A stretch of DNA of 64,000 bases from Cyclobacteriaceae bacterium. Its GTDB lineage: Bacteria; Bacteroidota; Bacteroidia; Cytophagales; Cyclobacteriaceae. Under the pieces are notes generated by a model, which was not told the DNA's origin, ran no database searches, and saw only the letters and a program-made list of their open reading frames with translations. The position numbers and the translations under genes were made by a program. The stretch lies in NCBI GenBank assembly GCA_022841475.1, contig JALHRJ010000005.1:62001-126000 (forward strand), read 5' to 3'. Every line of letters starts with the position of its first letter. The first letter of the stretch is position 1. This document shows positions 45,058 to 54,011 of this stretch, piece after piece.

Positions 45058-45816
45058 ATGCCCTTGCTGGTAAAAGAAGAAGGCGGATTTAAATATGTGG
45101 ATGAAGGTCAGGGGCAGATACTCATGCTTTTGCATGGTCTTTTTGGTGCCCTAAGCAATTGGGAAGCCGTTGTAAATTATTACTCTAAACAATTTCGGGT
45201 AATCATTCCTATGCTCCCGATATATGAAATGCCAATCAAAGAGGCAGGCTTGCAAGGACTTAGAGAATTTACAGAACAATTTGTTGCTATGAAGAAGCTT
45301 GATAACATGATTATCATGGGCAACTCACTGGGTGGACATGTGGGTATTCTCTACACCCTCGCCAATCCAGAAAAAGTTACCAAGCTTGTGCTTACGGGAA
45401 GTTCCGGGCTTTTTGAAAACACGATGGGTGGCTCGTATCCCCGCAGGGGTAGTTACGACTACATCCACGAACGTGTTGCCTATACGTTTTATGATCCGAA
45501 AGTAGCTTCTAAAGAATTAGTGGATGAAGTTTTTGAAACAACCCGAAGCATACCCAAGTGTATGCGCATTGTTGCCATCGCCAAATCAGCACAGCGAAAC
45601 AATTTGGCGCTTGAATTGCAAGGTATCAAGGTGCCAACCTTATTAGTGTGGGGTTTAAATGACACCATCACCCCGCCTATGGTAGGCCATGAGTTTAACA
45701 GATTAATTCCGCACTCTGAGTTAAAGTTTATTGATAAGTGTTGTCATGCTCCCATGATGGAGCATCCCCAAAAATTCAATCAGATGGTAAGTGAATTTTT
45801 AATGAGAAAAAATTAA
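45058..45816 (+). CDS. Alpha/beta hydrolase
   Basis: A 252-residue cytoplasmic hydrolase with LLHGLFGALSNWE (oxyanion region), nucleophile Ser90 in GNSLGGH, acid in WGLNDTITPP and base in KCCHAPMMEHP. The substrate is unknown. It lies in the cvpA-nadK gene run. Confidence 0.85.
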   Translation: MPLLVKEEGGFKYVDEGQGQILMLLHGLFGALSNWEAVVNYYSKQFRVIIPMLPIYEMPIKEAGLQGLREFTEQFVAMKKLDNMIIMGNSLGGHVGILYTLANPEKVTKLVLTGSSGLFENTMGGSYPRRGSYDYIHERVAYTFYDPKVASKELVDEVFETTRSIPKCMRIVAIAKSAQRNNLALELQGIKVPTLLVWGLNDTITPPMVGHEFNRLIPHSELKFIDKCCHAPMMEHPQKFNQMVSEFLMRKN

Positions 45817-45827
45817 ACCTGAGGCGA

Positions 45828-46493
45828 ATGATAGCAGAAGAACTGATCAACCACATGATACCACCGCTTAAGATTACAGACGATGCGCACAAAGCCATTG
45901 TGTGGATGGAAGAGTTTCGGTGCCTGCATTTGCCTGTGGTTGAGGATGGACAGTTGCTTGGGTTTATTTCAGAGGAAATCATTTTGGAATCCAACGACAT
46001 TGAACGTACTCTTGCTGATTTTGATTTAGTTGGTAAGCAATGCATCGTGCAGCTTGACTCTCATTTTTATGACATATTAAAAGTAGCGGGCGACAATAAA
46101 CTTCAGATTGTGGCAGTGCTGAATGAAGAGCAGAAGTATACCGGGGTAATCACCGTACAGGACATAATGATTTCATTTGCACAGACTGCTTCCGTTCAGA
46201 TGCAAGGCGGTATTTTGGTTTTGTCGATGGATTTGATTGATTATTCCTTGGCAGAAATCAGCCGCTATGTGGAAGAGAATAATGCCAAGGTGATCAGCAG
46301 TTTGATGGTGGAAGATCCGATGGATAAAGGAAAAATAAAACTCACCCTAAAGATTAACCAGGTGGAGCTTACCCGTATTGTAGCCACATTGGAAAGATTT
46401 GGATACAGAGTCATTGGCCGCTACCAGGAAACCCATAACGACACGGGTGAGAAGGATAAAATTGATATGTTACTTCGCTATCTCGACATCTAA
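45828..46493 (+). CDS. CBS-domain protein
   Basis: A 221-residue protein with a pair of CBS motifs (about 1-125: MIPPLKITDDAHKAIVWMEEFRCLHLPVVEDG and a second half) that bind adenosyl ligands. The C-terminal half is ACT-like (VLSMDLIDYSLAEISRYVEENNAKVISSLM). It lies 11 nt before nadK and the two are conserved neighbours in Bacteroidota, so it may sense adenylate or NAD(P) state. Confidence 0.85.
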   Translation: MIAEELINHMIPPLKITDDAHKAIVWMEEFRCLHLPVVEDGQLLGFISEEIILESNDIERTLADFDLVGKQCIVQLDSHFYDILKVAGDNKLQIVAVLNEEQKYTGVITVQDIMISFAQTASVQMQGGILVLSMDLIDYSLAEISRYVEENNAKVISSLMVEDPMDKGKIKLTLKINQVELTRIVATLERFGYRVIGRYQETHNDTGEKDKIDMLLRYLDI

Positions 46494-46504
46494 CCGACCA
46501 TCGC

Positions 46505-47380
46505 ATGCGCATCGGTATACATGGCAGAGACTTTCAAACAAAATCAACCCGATTTATTGAAAATGTTTTGGAACAACTTAAACAACGCAAAGCGGAGGTT
46601 TGGTTGTCATCTAAATTTGTGAAGCAAATTAAGTCGCCCCTGTTAGGGGAAATGAAGTATAAGATTTTTGAGCATGGAGATAGCCTTCGTAATTTCGATT
46701 TCTTTTTTTCTTTAGGTGGGGATGGCACCATGCTGGAGTCCGTAACTTACATTGGTAAAGCGGAAGTGCCAATCCTGGGAATCAATACCGGACGACTGGG
46801 GTTTCTTGCCATCACCAGCCGCGATGAAATTGATAGAGCTCTTGAAGCAATATTTTCAGGCAACTATAAAGTGGAGAGCCGCACCATGTTGAAATTGGTC
46901 TCTTCTTCAAAACTTTTTGAGCCGCAGAATTTTGCATTAAATGATTTTACGATCATGAAGAAGGATACGTCCTCCATGATCACTGTTCATGTTTTTGTGG
47001 ATGGCGAATTGCTGAACTCATATTGGTCGGATGGAATCATTGTATCTACTCCAACAGGGTCTACCGGATATTCCCTGAGTTGTGGGGGCCCCTTGGTTTA
47101 TCCTAAATCTGAAAGTTTTATCATAACGGCTGTTAGTCCGCACAACCTGGGCACCCGGCCCATTGTAATTTCAGACAAATCTGAGATAACGTTTGAAATT
47201 GAAGGTCGAAGTAAGAAGTATCTGGTTTCCCTCGATTCGCGTTTTGAAACTATTGATGATACGGTGAGTTTGAAGATTAAGAAGGAGCGGTTTAATGCAA
47301 AACTGGTTCAGTTGCCCGGTCATCATTATTTTAACACCCTACGACAAAAGCTCAATTGGGGCCTCGACATTCGCAATTAG
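46505..47380 (+). CDS. nadK: NAD kinase
   Basis: A 291-residue kinase that phosphorylates NAD to NADP. The GGDGT loop is residues 71-75, followed by NTGRLGFLA and the later SDGIIVSTPTGSTGYSLSCGGP and TAVSPHNLGTRPIV motifs. Full length. Confidence 0.95.
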   Translation: MRIGIHGRDFQTKSTRFIENVLEQLKQRKAEVWLSSKFVKQIKSPLLGEMKYKIFEHGDSLRNFDFFFSLGGDGTMLESVTYIGKAEVPILGINTGRLGFLAITSRDEIDRALEAIFSGNYKVESRTMLKLVSSSKLFEPQNFALNDFTIMKKDTSSMITVHVFVDGELLNSYWSDGIIVSTPTGSTGYSLSCGGPLVYPKSESFIITAVSPHNLGTRPIVISDKSEITFEIEGRSKKYLVSLDSRFETIDDTVSLKIKKERFNAKLVQLPGHHYFNTLRQKLNWGLDIRN

Positions 47381-47407
47381 AATCCCTGTTTTTCTCAGGT
47401 ATTTTCA

Positions 47408-47415
47408 TAAGTTTG
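47408..47415 (+). promoter_or_regulatory. -7 promoter box TAAGTTTG
   Basis: TAnnTTTG box 22 nt before the first beta-barrel gene; it may give that gene its own transcript inside the run. Confidence 0.35.
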
Positions 47416-47437
47416 TAACTAGCAAAAATCTCCGTTC

Positions 47438-48508
47438 ATGAGAAAGTTATTTTTTGGTATAGTTTGTTTGTTTTTAATACTGGGTATAAGTGAAGAATCG
47501 TATGCTCAATTCAATCGTAAATCAATCAAAAAGAATAACAAACGAATTGCCAGTTATAGAGGTAAGAAGGCCGGTTTTGGTAAAAACAAAATTTACAATG
47601 CGGTTGGCTTTTCAGTTAGCGCATTAAACTATTACGGAGACATTGCCCCCAAGCCTCAGCGGGTGAGCACCGATATTTCTTTTACACGTCCCGCCTTCGG
47701 ACTTTCCTTTACGCACCGGTTTGGGCCGCGTTATTCACTTCAGGCGCAGTTTCAATATGGCACACTGAAAGGTTCTGATACAGAATCTGCGGACTTGGGA
47801 GACCAAGACAATGGGAAGTTTCGTTATCAGAGAAACTTATCGTTTAGAAACCGGATTAAGGAACTCTCTATGGTTGCCTACTTTGATTTATTTGAAAATG
47901 ATGCAACGTATATAAGCCGTGTGAAGTGGACCCCGTATGCGTATCTTGGCATTGCGGGATTTTTACATAATCCGCAAGCCCAGGCTCCTGCATCTGGTTT
48001 AAATGGTGAACCTCTGGGCGTTGGTGCTGGTGAGTGGATTGACCTGCGCCCGTTAGGAACCGAAGGTCAGTATGCAACACTTGAGTCGACAGATGCCAAC
48101 AGCGGGATCAAACCTTATAGCAAACTGCAGGTAGCAATTCCTTTTGGGATTGGTGCCCGATTCCGATTAAATGAGGTAATGGACTTGTGGGCTGATATTG
48201 GATTTCGTTACACTTTTACAGATTATCTGGATGACATAAGTCAAAATTATGTTGACCTGGGTGTATTTGATAATAATCTGGCGCGCGCCATGTCTTATCG
48301 AAGTAATGAATTACCTGCGGGTGAACTTCCTCCGCTACAAAGTTATGTAGCCAGAAATGGACAATCTTATTCTACTATCCCTGGCTATGGCCGTGAGTTT
48401 CCGGATAATGTACGGGGTTCTAAAAGTGACCGGGACATTTATATGGTTACCACTATTCGCCTTACCTATATCCTTGGGGCTACCTTTCACAAAGCTAAAT
48501 TCAGATAG
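47438..48508 (+). CDS. Outer-membrane beta-barrel protein (DUF6089-type)
   Basis: A 356-residue protein with a signal peptide ending YAQ. A lysine/arginine-rich linker is followed by amphipathic beta strands (NYYGDIAP, PAFGLSFTHRFGPRY, LSMVAYFDLFEN, WTPYAYLGIAGF). It belongs to the DUF6089 group that recurs between nadK and uppS in Bacteroidota. The role is unknown; an outer-membrane location is likely. Confidence 0.8.
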   Translation: MRKLFFGIVCLFLILGISEESYAQFNRKSIKKNNKRIASYRGKKAGFGKNKIYNAVGFSVSALNYYGDIAPKPQRVSTDISFTRPAFGLSFTHRFGPRYSLQAQFQYGTLKGSDTESADLGDQDNGKFRYQRNLSFRNRIKELSMVAYFDLFENDATYISRVKWTPYAYLGIAGFLHNPQAQAPASGLNGEPLGVGAGEWIDLRPLGTEGQYATLESTDANSGIKPYSKLQVAIPFGIGARFRLNEVMDLWADIGFRYTFTDYLDDISQNYVDLGVFDNNLARAMSYRSNELPAGELPPLQSYVARNGQSYSTIPGYGREFPDNVRGSKSDRDIYMVTTIRLTYILGATFHKAKFR

Positions 48509-48511
48509 CTA

Positions 48512-49216
48512 ATGCACCTCTTCCGAAATTTTGGGTTAACAGCATTGCTGTTAGTAGTTTTTGGGAGTACCCATGCACAACAAATGCTCGGTCAGCGGTC
48601 AGAGGTTGGCTTTGGTCTAGGAACATTTAATTATTCCGGAGATCTCGTTCGCTCATATAACCTTGCTTTTTCAAAACCAGCCGCTACAGTTTTTTATCGA
48701 TCAAATATTAGCAGAGTGGTAAGCGCACGCACGTCCATTACCGCGGGTAAAATAGGAGCGAGCGACACCCGCAAGCCAATCGATGCCTTTGCCACGGCAC
48801 GTGCGGCATCTTTCGATTTGTTTTTATTAGAGGCCGCTGCAACATTTGAGTATCATTTTTTAGACTGGCGTGATAGCAAAAGAAAACTACGCTTTACGCC
48901 TTATTTATTTGCAGGTGCCGGGTTATTTGGCATTTCAGGTGTGCAACAGAAAAACGCTGAATACAGCAATGTTCAGATTGCGATCCCATTTGGAGGCGGA
49001 ATGAAGTACGTTCTTAATCCCAAATATTATATCGCCTTCGAATTTGGGATGCGAAAAACCTTTTTCGACTACCTCGATAATATTTCCGATGGAGATCCGG
49101 CCTTTAAGAATTATCAGTATGGCAATTTCTTCGATTACGATAACTATTTCTTTACAGGAATTACACTCACTTATACGTTTTATGATATTCCATGCCCCAG
49201 CAGTCCATATCGCTGA
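48512..49216 (+). CDS. Outer-membrane beta-barrel protein, shorter paralogue
   Basis: A 234-residue barrel with a signal peptide ending HAQ. It shares with the previous protein a NYSGDL turn near the N-terminus, a LFxxAATFEYHFLDW block, RFTPYLFAGAGLFG and an IPFGGGMKYxLN strand, so the two look like tandem paralogues. It starts 3 nt after the previous stop. Confidence 0.75.
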   Translation: MHLFRNFGLTALLLVVFGSTHAQQMLGQRSEVGFGLGTFNYSGDLVRSYNLAFSKPAATVFYRSNISRVVSARTSITAGKIGASDTRKPIDAFATARAASFDLFLLEAAATFEYHFLDWRDSKRKLRFTPYLFAGAGLFGISGVQQKNAEYSNVQIAIPFGGGMKYVLNPKYYIAFEFGMRKTFFDYLDNISDGDPAFKNYQYGNFFDYDNYFFTGITLTYTFYDIPCPSSPYR

Positions 49217-49306
49217 ATAATAACCTCATCTCACTCAACTTTATTCGTTTCTACTGCATCCTATAAGTTCCTAAGATACTTGTTCTTAGAAGCTTAAAGT
49301 GATGTA

Positions 49307-49314
49307 TAAGTTTG
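49307..49314 (+). promoter_or_regulatory. -7 promoter box TAAGTTTG upstream of uppS
   Basis: Perfect TAnnTTTG 25 nt before the GTG start of uppS, in a 123-nt gap. A TTG lies 24 nt further upstream, slightly too far for the best -33 spacing. Confidence 0.45.
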
Positions 49315-49339
49315 AAAAAAAGGCTATTTTTGCCGCCTT

Positions 49340-50083
49340 GTGGCTTCACTTAAGGAAAATATAGACTTCAATAATTTGCCTCGTCATATTGCCGTTATCA
49401 TGGACGGCAACGGGCGGTGGGCAAAAGGCAAGGGTGCTGCCCGGATTTTCGGTCATCGGAATGCAATTCAGGCAGTGAAGGATGTAACCGAAGGATGTGG
49501 GGAGCTCGGTGTGAAGTATCTGACATTGTATGCATTTAGTACAGAGAATTGGGGCCGACCAAAAGAAGAAGTTGATGCGCTCATGGAATTGTTGGTGAAT
49601 ACGCTTAAGAAAGAAATCAATACCCTGCACGAAAATCAGGTTAAGCTCAACACGATTGGCGATGTAAGTCATTTGCCGAAAGACTGTCAAAACAATTTAG
49701 CGGAGGCAATTGAAGCAACAAAAAACAATAGTGGACTCACACTTCAACTTGCGCTTAACTATAGTGGCAGATGGGAGATCGTGGAGGCTGCAAAAAAATT
49801 AGCTGAAGAAGTAAAGAAAGGATTGATACAGCCGCAGGAAATAGATGAACATTATTTTGCTGAACATTTAAAAACTTCCGGGGTTCCGGACCCCGAGCTG
49901 TTGATTCGAACCAGTGGAGAACTAAGAGTGAGCAATTTTTTACTTTGGCAAATTGCCTACACAGAAATATTCATAACACCTACACTGTGGCCAGACTTTC
50001 GAAAGGAGAATTTGTATGAGGCCATTTGTGCATATCAAAAGAGAGAACGAAGATTTGGAAAAGTGCTGAACCCAACTGCTTAA
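49340..50083 (+). CDS. uppS: Isoprenyl (undecaprenyl diphosphate) synthase
   Basis: A 247-residue cis-prenyltransferase that makes the C55 lipid carrier. It starts at GTG; IAVIMDGNGRWAKGKG holds the catalytic Asp22, and TLYAFSTENWGRP and the C-terminal PDPELLIRTSGELRVSNFLLWQ are diagnostic. It is a few nt upstream of bamA and probably in one operon with it. Confidence 0.95.
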   Translation: MASLKENIDFNNLPRHIAVIMDGNGRWAKGKGAARIFGHRNAIQAVKDVTEGCGELGVKYLTLYAFSTENWGRPKEEVDALMELLVNTLKKEINTLHENQVKLNTIGDVSHLPKDCQNNLAEAIEATKNNSGLTLQLALNYSGRWEIVEAAKKLAEEVKKGLIQPQEIDEHYFAEHLKTSGVPDPELLIRTSGELRVSNFLLWQIAYTEIFITPTLWPDFRKENLYEAICAYQKRERRFGKVLNPTA

Positions 50084-50089
50084 TATTTA

Positions 50090-52798
50090 ATGAAGAGGAT
50101 TTTATTTTTTACGGGACTCCTGATTTTTTGGGTAAGTCTAGAGGCGGTGGCTCAGTTTAGATCCAATCGGGGTCAAACGCAAACTTCTGCGAATGAGACT
50201 ACCCTTAACTATGCCGCTCCGCAAGAATACACCATTGCGGGAATTGAAGTTACCGGGCTAAACGTACTGGACAAAAATGCCATGATCTCTCTCACTGGCC
50301 TGAAGATAGGAGACAAAATAAAAATTCCAGGCGATGGAATTTCAGGAGCAATTCGAAAACTCTGGAAACACGGGCTCGTTGGCGATGTAACCATATCCGT
50401 TCAAAAGATAGAAGGCACCAATGTTTATCTTTCTGTTATCTTAACAGAGCGCCCACGACTCAATGATTTTTATTTTGTTGGCATCAATAAGTCTAAGCAA
50501 TCAGCACTGAAAGAGGATTTGAAACTGATAAAGGGAAAAATTGTAAATGATGCCACCATTCGCAATGCTGAACTTTCTGTTAAGAAACACTTTGTGAAAA
50601 AAGGATTTCTGAATACAGTTGTTAAAGTTATACCTGAAGCAGACACATTGAATCGTGGCGGAGTACGCCTCAAGATCGATGTAAATCTGAAAGCAAAAGT
50701 AAAAATCAATGCTGTTTATATTGAAGGCAATGATGCAATTGCGGATGCTCGTTTAAAATCAAAATTGAAGAAAACACATGAACATCCACGGTTAACTATT
50801 CACCGTGCGATTCTCAGCGAGCTGCTAATGTTTAAGCCTGGCAAAATCAAGCCAGCATTGGATTCAAGTCGTAAACTTACCACGCTCGATATCAAAGAGT
50901 TTATAAACCGGAATGTGAAGCTAAATATTTTTGCAGGATCAAAATTTATCCGGTCAGAATTTGAAGAAGATAAAGCAAAGCTGATTCAATACTACAACAC
51001 GCAAGGATATCGGGACGCACAAATATTGGCGGATACGATTATCAATTATGATAAGGCCAATATTGATGTCAAAATTCAAGTGTATGAAGGCCGTAAGTAT
51101 TACTTCCGCAACATAACCTGGGTTGGTAATTATAAATACAGCACAAACGTCCTTAACAAGGTTCTCGATATCAATAAGGGGGATGTGTATAATCAGGAGA
51201 TGATTGATAAGAAAACAACGTTTAACCCCAAAGGAGCAGATATCAGTGGGCTTTATATGGACGATGGGTACTTATTTTTTCAGGTTGTTCCCGTTGAAGT
51301 GGCAGTGGCTGGAGACTCAATTGATGTTGAGATGAGAATACGCGAAGGAGACCAGGCAACGATTGATGAAGTAATCATTAGCGGAAATGAACGAACCAAT
51401 GATCATGTGATCCGCAGAGAGCTTAGTACCATTCCCGGGCAAAAGTTCAGACGATCGGACTTAATTCGAACGCAACAACAACTTTCTCAAATGGGTTATT
51501 TCAATCCACAGAAAATTGATCAGGACATCAGACCCAACATGGCTGATGGCACAGTGGATATAGAATGGAAAGTGGAAGAACAATCCAATGACCAGATTGA
51601 ATTATCAGGCGGTTGGGGAGGTTTTTATGGGTTTGTCGGAACCGTAGGATTATCATTCAATAACTTTTCATTACGAAACGTACCGCACTTTGATAAATGG
51701 AAACCCTTGCCTGTTGGTGACGGTCAGCGACTTTCCTTGCGTGCGCAGGCTAATGGAAGATCTTTTCAGAGTTATAGCTTATCGTTTACGGAACCCTGGC
51801 TTGGTGGAAGGAAACCAAATTCATTTACAGTGAGCTTAAACCATTCCGTTTCGCGCTTGGCCAACAATCGTTTTGAATTTACCGATGCCTCCTCGTTAAA
51901 GCAGAGTGGCATCACCGTTGGATTTGGAAAGAGATTGGAGTGGCCGGACAACTATTTTTCACTGACTTCATCACTTTCGTTTTTGGTGTATAACTACAAC
52001 AACTATTTTGGTTCATCTACCTTGCCGCCTGTGGGCCAGACAAACGAAATTATGTCAACCACAACTCTTTCGCGCAATAGTATTGACAACCCGATGTATC
52101 CGACTTCAGGGTCTACAATTTCCTTAGCACTTAGTCTTACACCTCCCTATTCACTGTGGCGAGATCCTTCGTATTACGAAAACATAAATACACAATACCG
52201 GTGGACGGAATTGCAAAAGTGGATGCTGGATGCAAAGTTTTATCTGAAGTTGATAGGAAGCCAAAAGCCAGATGGAAGAAGTTTGGTATTGGAAACAAAA
52301 GCCCATTTTGGATTTATAGGAGCGTATAACAAAGAACTAGGTGTAGGACCCTTCCAGCGGTTTCTAGTGGGAGGTGATGGATTAGCAGGTGGTTTTAACT
52401 CCTTTGTGTTAGGTCAGGACATAGTAGGATTGCGCGGCTATCCGAATAATTCTGTTACTCCACCCTTGTATTCCCAGCGTGGCCAACAACGATTAGATCA
52501 AATAGAGGGTGGAATCGTATATAATAAATTCGGATTGGAGTTGCGCTACCCGGTAGTGACCGGCCAAGCGGCCACTGTTTATGGCTTTTTATTTACTGAG
52601 GCCGGAAATAACTGGAACAATTACCAGGATTTTAATCCGTTTAATCTTTATAAATCTGCCGGTGTGGGAGCAAGAATATTTATGCCAGCGTTTGGTCTTA
52701 TAGGTCTTAATTGGGCCTACGGTTTTGACCGGTTACCGGGATCTCAGGATATAAGTGGCTCGCAGTTTCACTTCACCATTGGCCAGCAACTAAGATAA
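50090..52798 (+). CDS. bamA: Outer-membrane protein assembly factor BamA
   Basis: A 902-residue core of the BAM complex. A signal peptide is followed by POTRA domains (about 50-495; IAGIEVTGLNVLDKNAMI, then RIREGDQATIDEVIISGNERTNDHVIRREL) and a 16-stranded barrel. The L6 RGY-type motif appears as GLRGYPN, where the usual form is VRGF/Y. The protein ends in a hydrophobic-aromatic FHFTIGQQLR strand. It inserts barrels into the outer membrane. Confidence 0.95.
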   Translation: MKRILFFTGLLIFWVSLEAVAQFRSNRGQTQTSANETTLNYAAPQEYTIAGIEVTGLNVLDKNAMISLTGLKIGDKIKIPGDGISGAIRKLWKHGLVGDVTISVQKIEGTNVYLSVILTERPRLNDFYFVGINKSKQSALKEDLKLIKGKIVNDATIRNAELSVKKHFVKKGFLNTVVKVIPEADTLNRGGVRLKIDVNLKAKVKINAVYIEGNDAIADARLKSKLKKTHEHPRLTIHRAILSELLMFKPGKIKPALDSSRKLTTLDIKEFINRNVKLNIFAGSKFIRSEFEEDKAKLIQYYNTQGYRDAQILADTIINYDKANIDVKIQVYEGRKYYFRNITWVGNYKYSTNVLNKVLDINKGDVYNQEMIDKKTTFNPKGADISGLYMDDGYLFFQVVPVEVAVAGDSIDVEMRIREGDQATIDEVIISGNERTNDHVIRRELSTIPGQKFRRSDLIRTQQQLSQMGYFNPQKIDQDIRPNMADGTVDIEWKVEEQSNDQIELSGGWGGFYGFVGTVGLSFNNFSLRNVPHFDKWKPLPVGDGQRLSLRAQANGRSFQSYSLSFTEPWLGGRKPNSFTVSLNHSVSRLANNRFEFTDASSLKQSGITVGFGKRLEWPDNYFSLTSSLSFLVYNYNNYFGSSTLPPVGQTNEIMSTTTLSRNSIDNPMYPTSGSTISLALSLTPPYSLWRDPSYYENINTQYRWTELQKWMLDAKFYLKLIGSQKPDGRSLVLETKAHFGFIGAYNKELGVGPFQRFLVGGDGLAGGFNSFVLGQDIVGLRGYPNNSVTPPLYSQRGQQRLDQIEGGIVYNKFGLELRYPVVTGQAATVYGFLFTEAGNNWNNYQDFNPFNLYKSAGVGARIFMPAFGLIGLNWAYGFDRLPGSQDISGSQFHFTIGQQLR

Positions 52799-52800
52799 GA

Positions 52801-53334
52801 ATGCGGTTTTCCATCCTTCTAGCCTGTTTTTTGTTTTTCGGCCTGAATTTTGTCTCAGCTCAGAAGTTCGGATATTTCGACTCAGAGTTTGTGCTGAGCA
52901 AAATGCCCGAATATAGTAAGGCGCAAGGCGAAATAGATCAACTTTCATCAGCGTGGGAAAAGGAGATTGGAGACATGCAAAAAAAGGTTGAAGAGCTATA
53001 TAGAATTTATCAGGCAGAACAGGTGTTACTTACGGAAGAAATGAAGCAAGAACGACAGGATGAGATAAATAAGAAGGAAACTGAATTGAAAGACTATCAG
53101 AAAAAGGTTTTTGGTTTTGGAGGGCTGTTTTTTTTGAAAAAACAAGAATTGATTAAACCTTTGCAGGATAAAGTCTTTGATGCAGTAGAGAAAGTTTGCA
53201 AAGCCAATAGACTTGCAATTTTGTTCGATAAGTCTGGGGAATTAGTAATGGTGTACACGGACCCCCGTCACGATTATACCGATTTTGTATTAGAAGAATT
53301 AGGATTAGGAGATCCCAACGATAAAGTCAAATAA
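52801..53334 (+). CDS. OmpH/Skp-family periplasmic chaperone
   Basis: A 177-residue protein with a signal peptide ending SAQ. KFGYFDSEFVLSKMPEYSKAQGEIDQL is followed by a long coiled coil and a beta strand LAILFDKSGELVMVYTDPR, the OmpH/Skp plan: a tentacle coiled coil on a small trimer core that holds unfolded outer-membrane proteins. It follows bamA directly. Confidence 0.9.
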   Translation: MRFSILLACFLFFGLNFVSAQKFGYFDSEFVLSKMPEYSKAQGEIDQLSSAWEKEIGDMQKKVEELYRIYQAEQVLLTEEMKQERQDEINKKETELKDYQKKVFGFGGLFFLKKQELIKPLQDKVFDAVEKVCKANRLAILFDKSGELVMVYTDPRHDYTDFVLEELGLGDPNDKVK

Positions 53335-53345
53335 ATAAACTAAAA

Positions 53346-53888
53346 ATGAGAACACTTTTTTTACTTCTGTTTTGTGTTGTGGCAGTAAGTGCCCAAGCCC
53401 AGGAAACGCAAAAAATCGGCTTTGCCGATTGGAACTATATTTTTAATCAACTGCCCGAATTCAAGCAAATTGAAAACGAACTGAAGACCCACGGAACTCA
53501 ATTGGAGAATCAGTTAAAAGCAAAGGGTCAGGAATTAGAGAATAAGTATAAGGCATACCAGGCTATGCCCGCTACTACACCCGATGCAATTCGCGCTGAT
53601 AAAGAAAGGGAGTTGCAAGGCATGCAAGAAAGCATTCAGAAATTTCAACAAGATGCTGAAGTTTCTTTACGCAATAAGCAAACAGCATTGATGGATCCAG
53701 TATTCAAGAAAGTAGGTAAGGCGATTGAAGATGTGGCAAAAGAAAACTCTTACACTTTCATTATCAATCCGCAATCCATGAGCAATGGCGAAGATATTTT
53801 GCTTTACTCCGATGAGAAGTACAATATTTCTAACTTGGTTTTGACCAAACTAGGTGTAACGCCAAAGCCTCCAACGGCAAATAAGTAA
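53346..53888 (+). CDS. OmpH/Skp-family periplasmic chaperone, second copy
   Basis: A 180-residue paralogue with a signal peptide ending AQAQ and the same plan: IGFADWNYIFNQLPEFKQIENEL, a coiled coil rich in Gln and Lys, then SYTFIINPQSMSNGEDILLYS. It is 11 nt after the first copy. Tandem OmpH pairs behind bamA are normal in Bacteroidota. Confidence 0.9.
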   Translation: MRTLFLLLFCVVAVSAQAQETQKIGFADWNYIFNQLPEFKQIENELKTHGTQLENQLKAKGQELENKYKAYQAMPATTPDAIRADKERELQGMQESIQKFQQDAEVSLRNKQTALMDPVFKKVGKAIEDVAKENSYTFIINPQSMSNGEDILLYSDEKYNISNLVLTKLGVTPKPPTANK

Positions 53889-53940
53889 ACAGAATTTAAT
53901 ATCTAAAGAGGCTGATTCAAAAGTCAATTAAAATTGAAAT

Positions 53941-54009
53941 GTCATTCCAGCCCTGCCTGCTCCGCCAAATGGCGGATTCGGCATAGGCAGGCTTTGAGCC
54001 GGAATCTCA
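53941..54009. repeat. Extended palindromic repeat element between convergent genes
   Basis: Nested arms fold into one long hairpin: GATTCCGGCTC pairs loosely with the AGCC...GGAAT side, GCCTGCC pairs with GGCAGG, and TCCGCC-AAAT-GGCGGA forms the tip. The element begins ATTCCAGCC at 53944 and ends CCGGAAT near 54005. It lies between the OmpH stop and the 5-oxoprolinase stop, so it may also act as a terminator. Similar imperfect palindromes containing GCATAGGCAGGC are familiar from other Bacteroidota intergenic regions. Confidence 0.65.
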
Positions 54010-54011
54010 TT

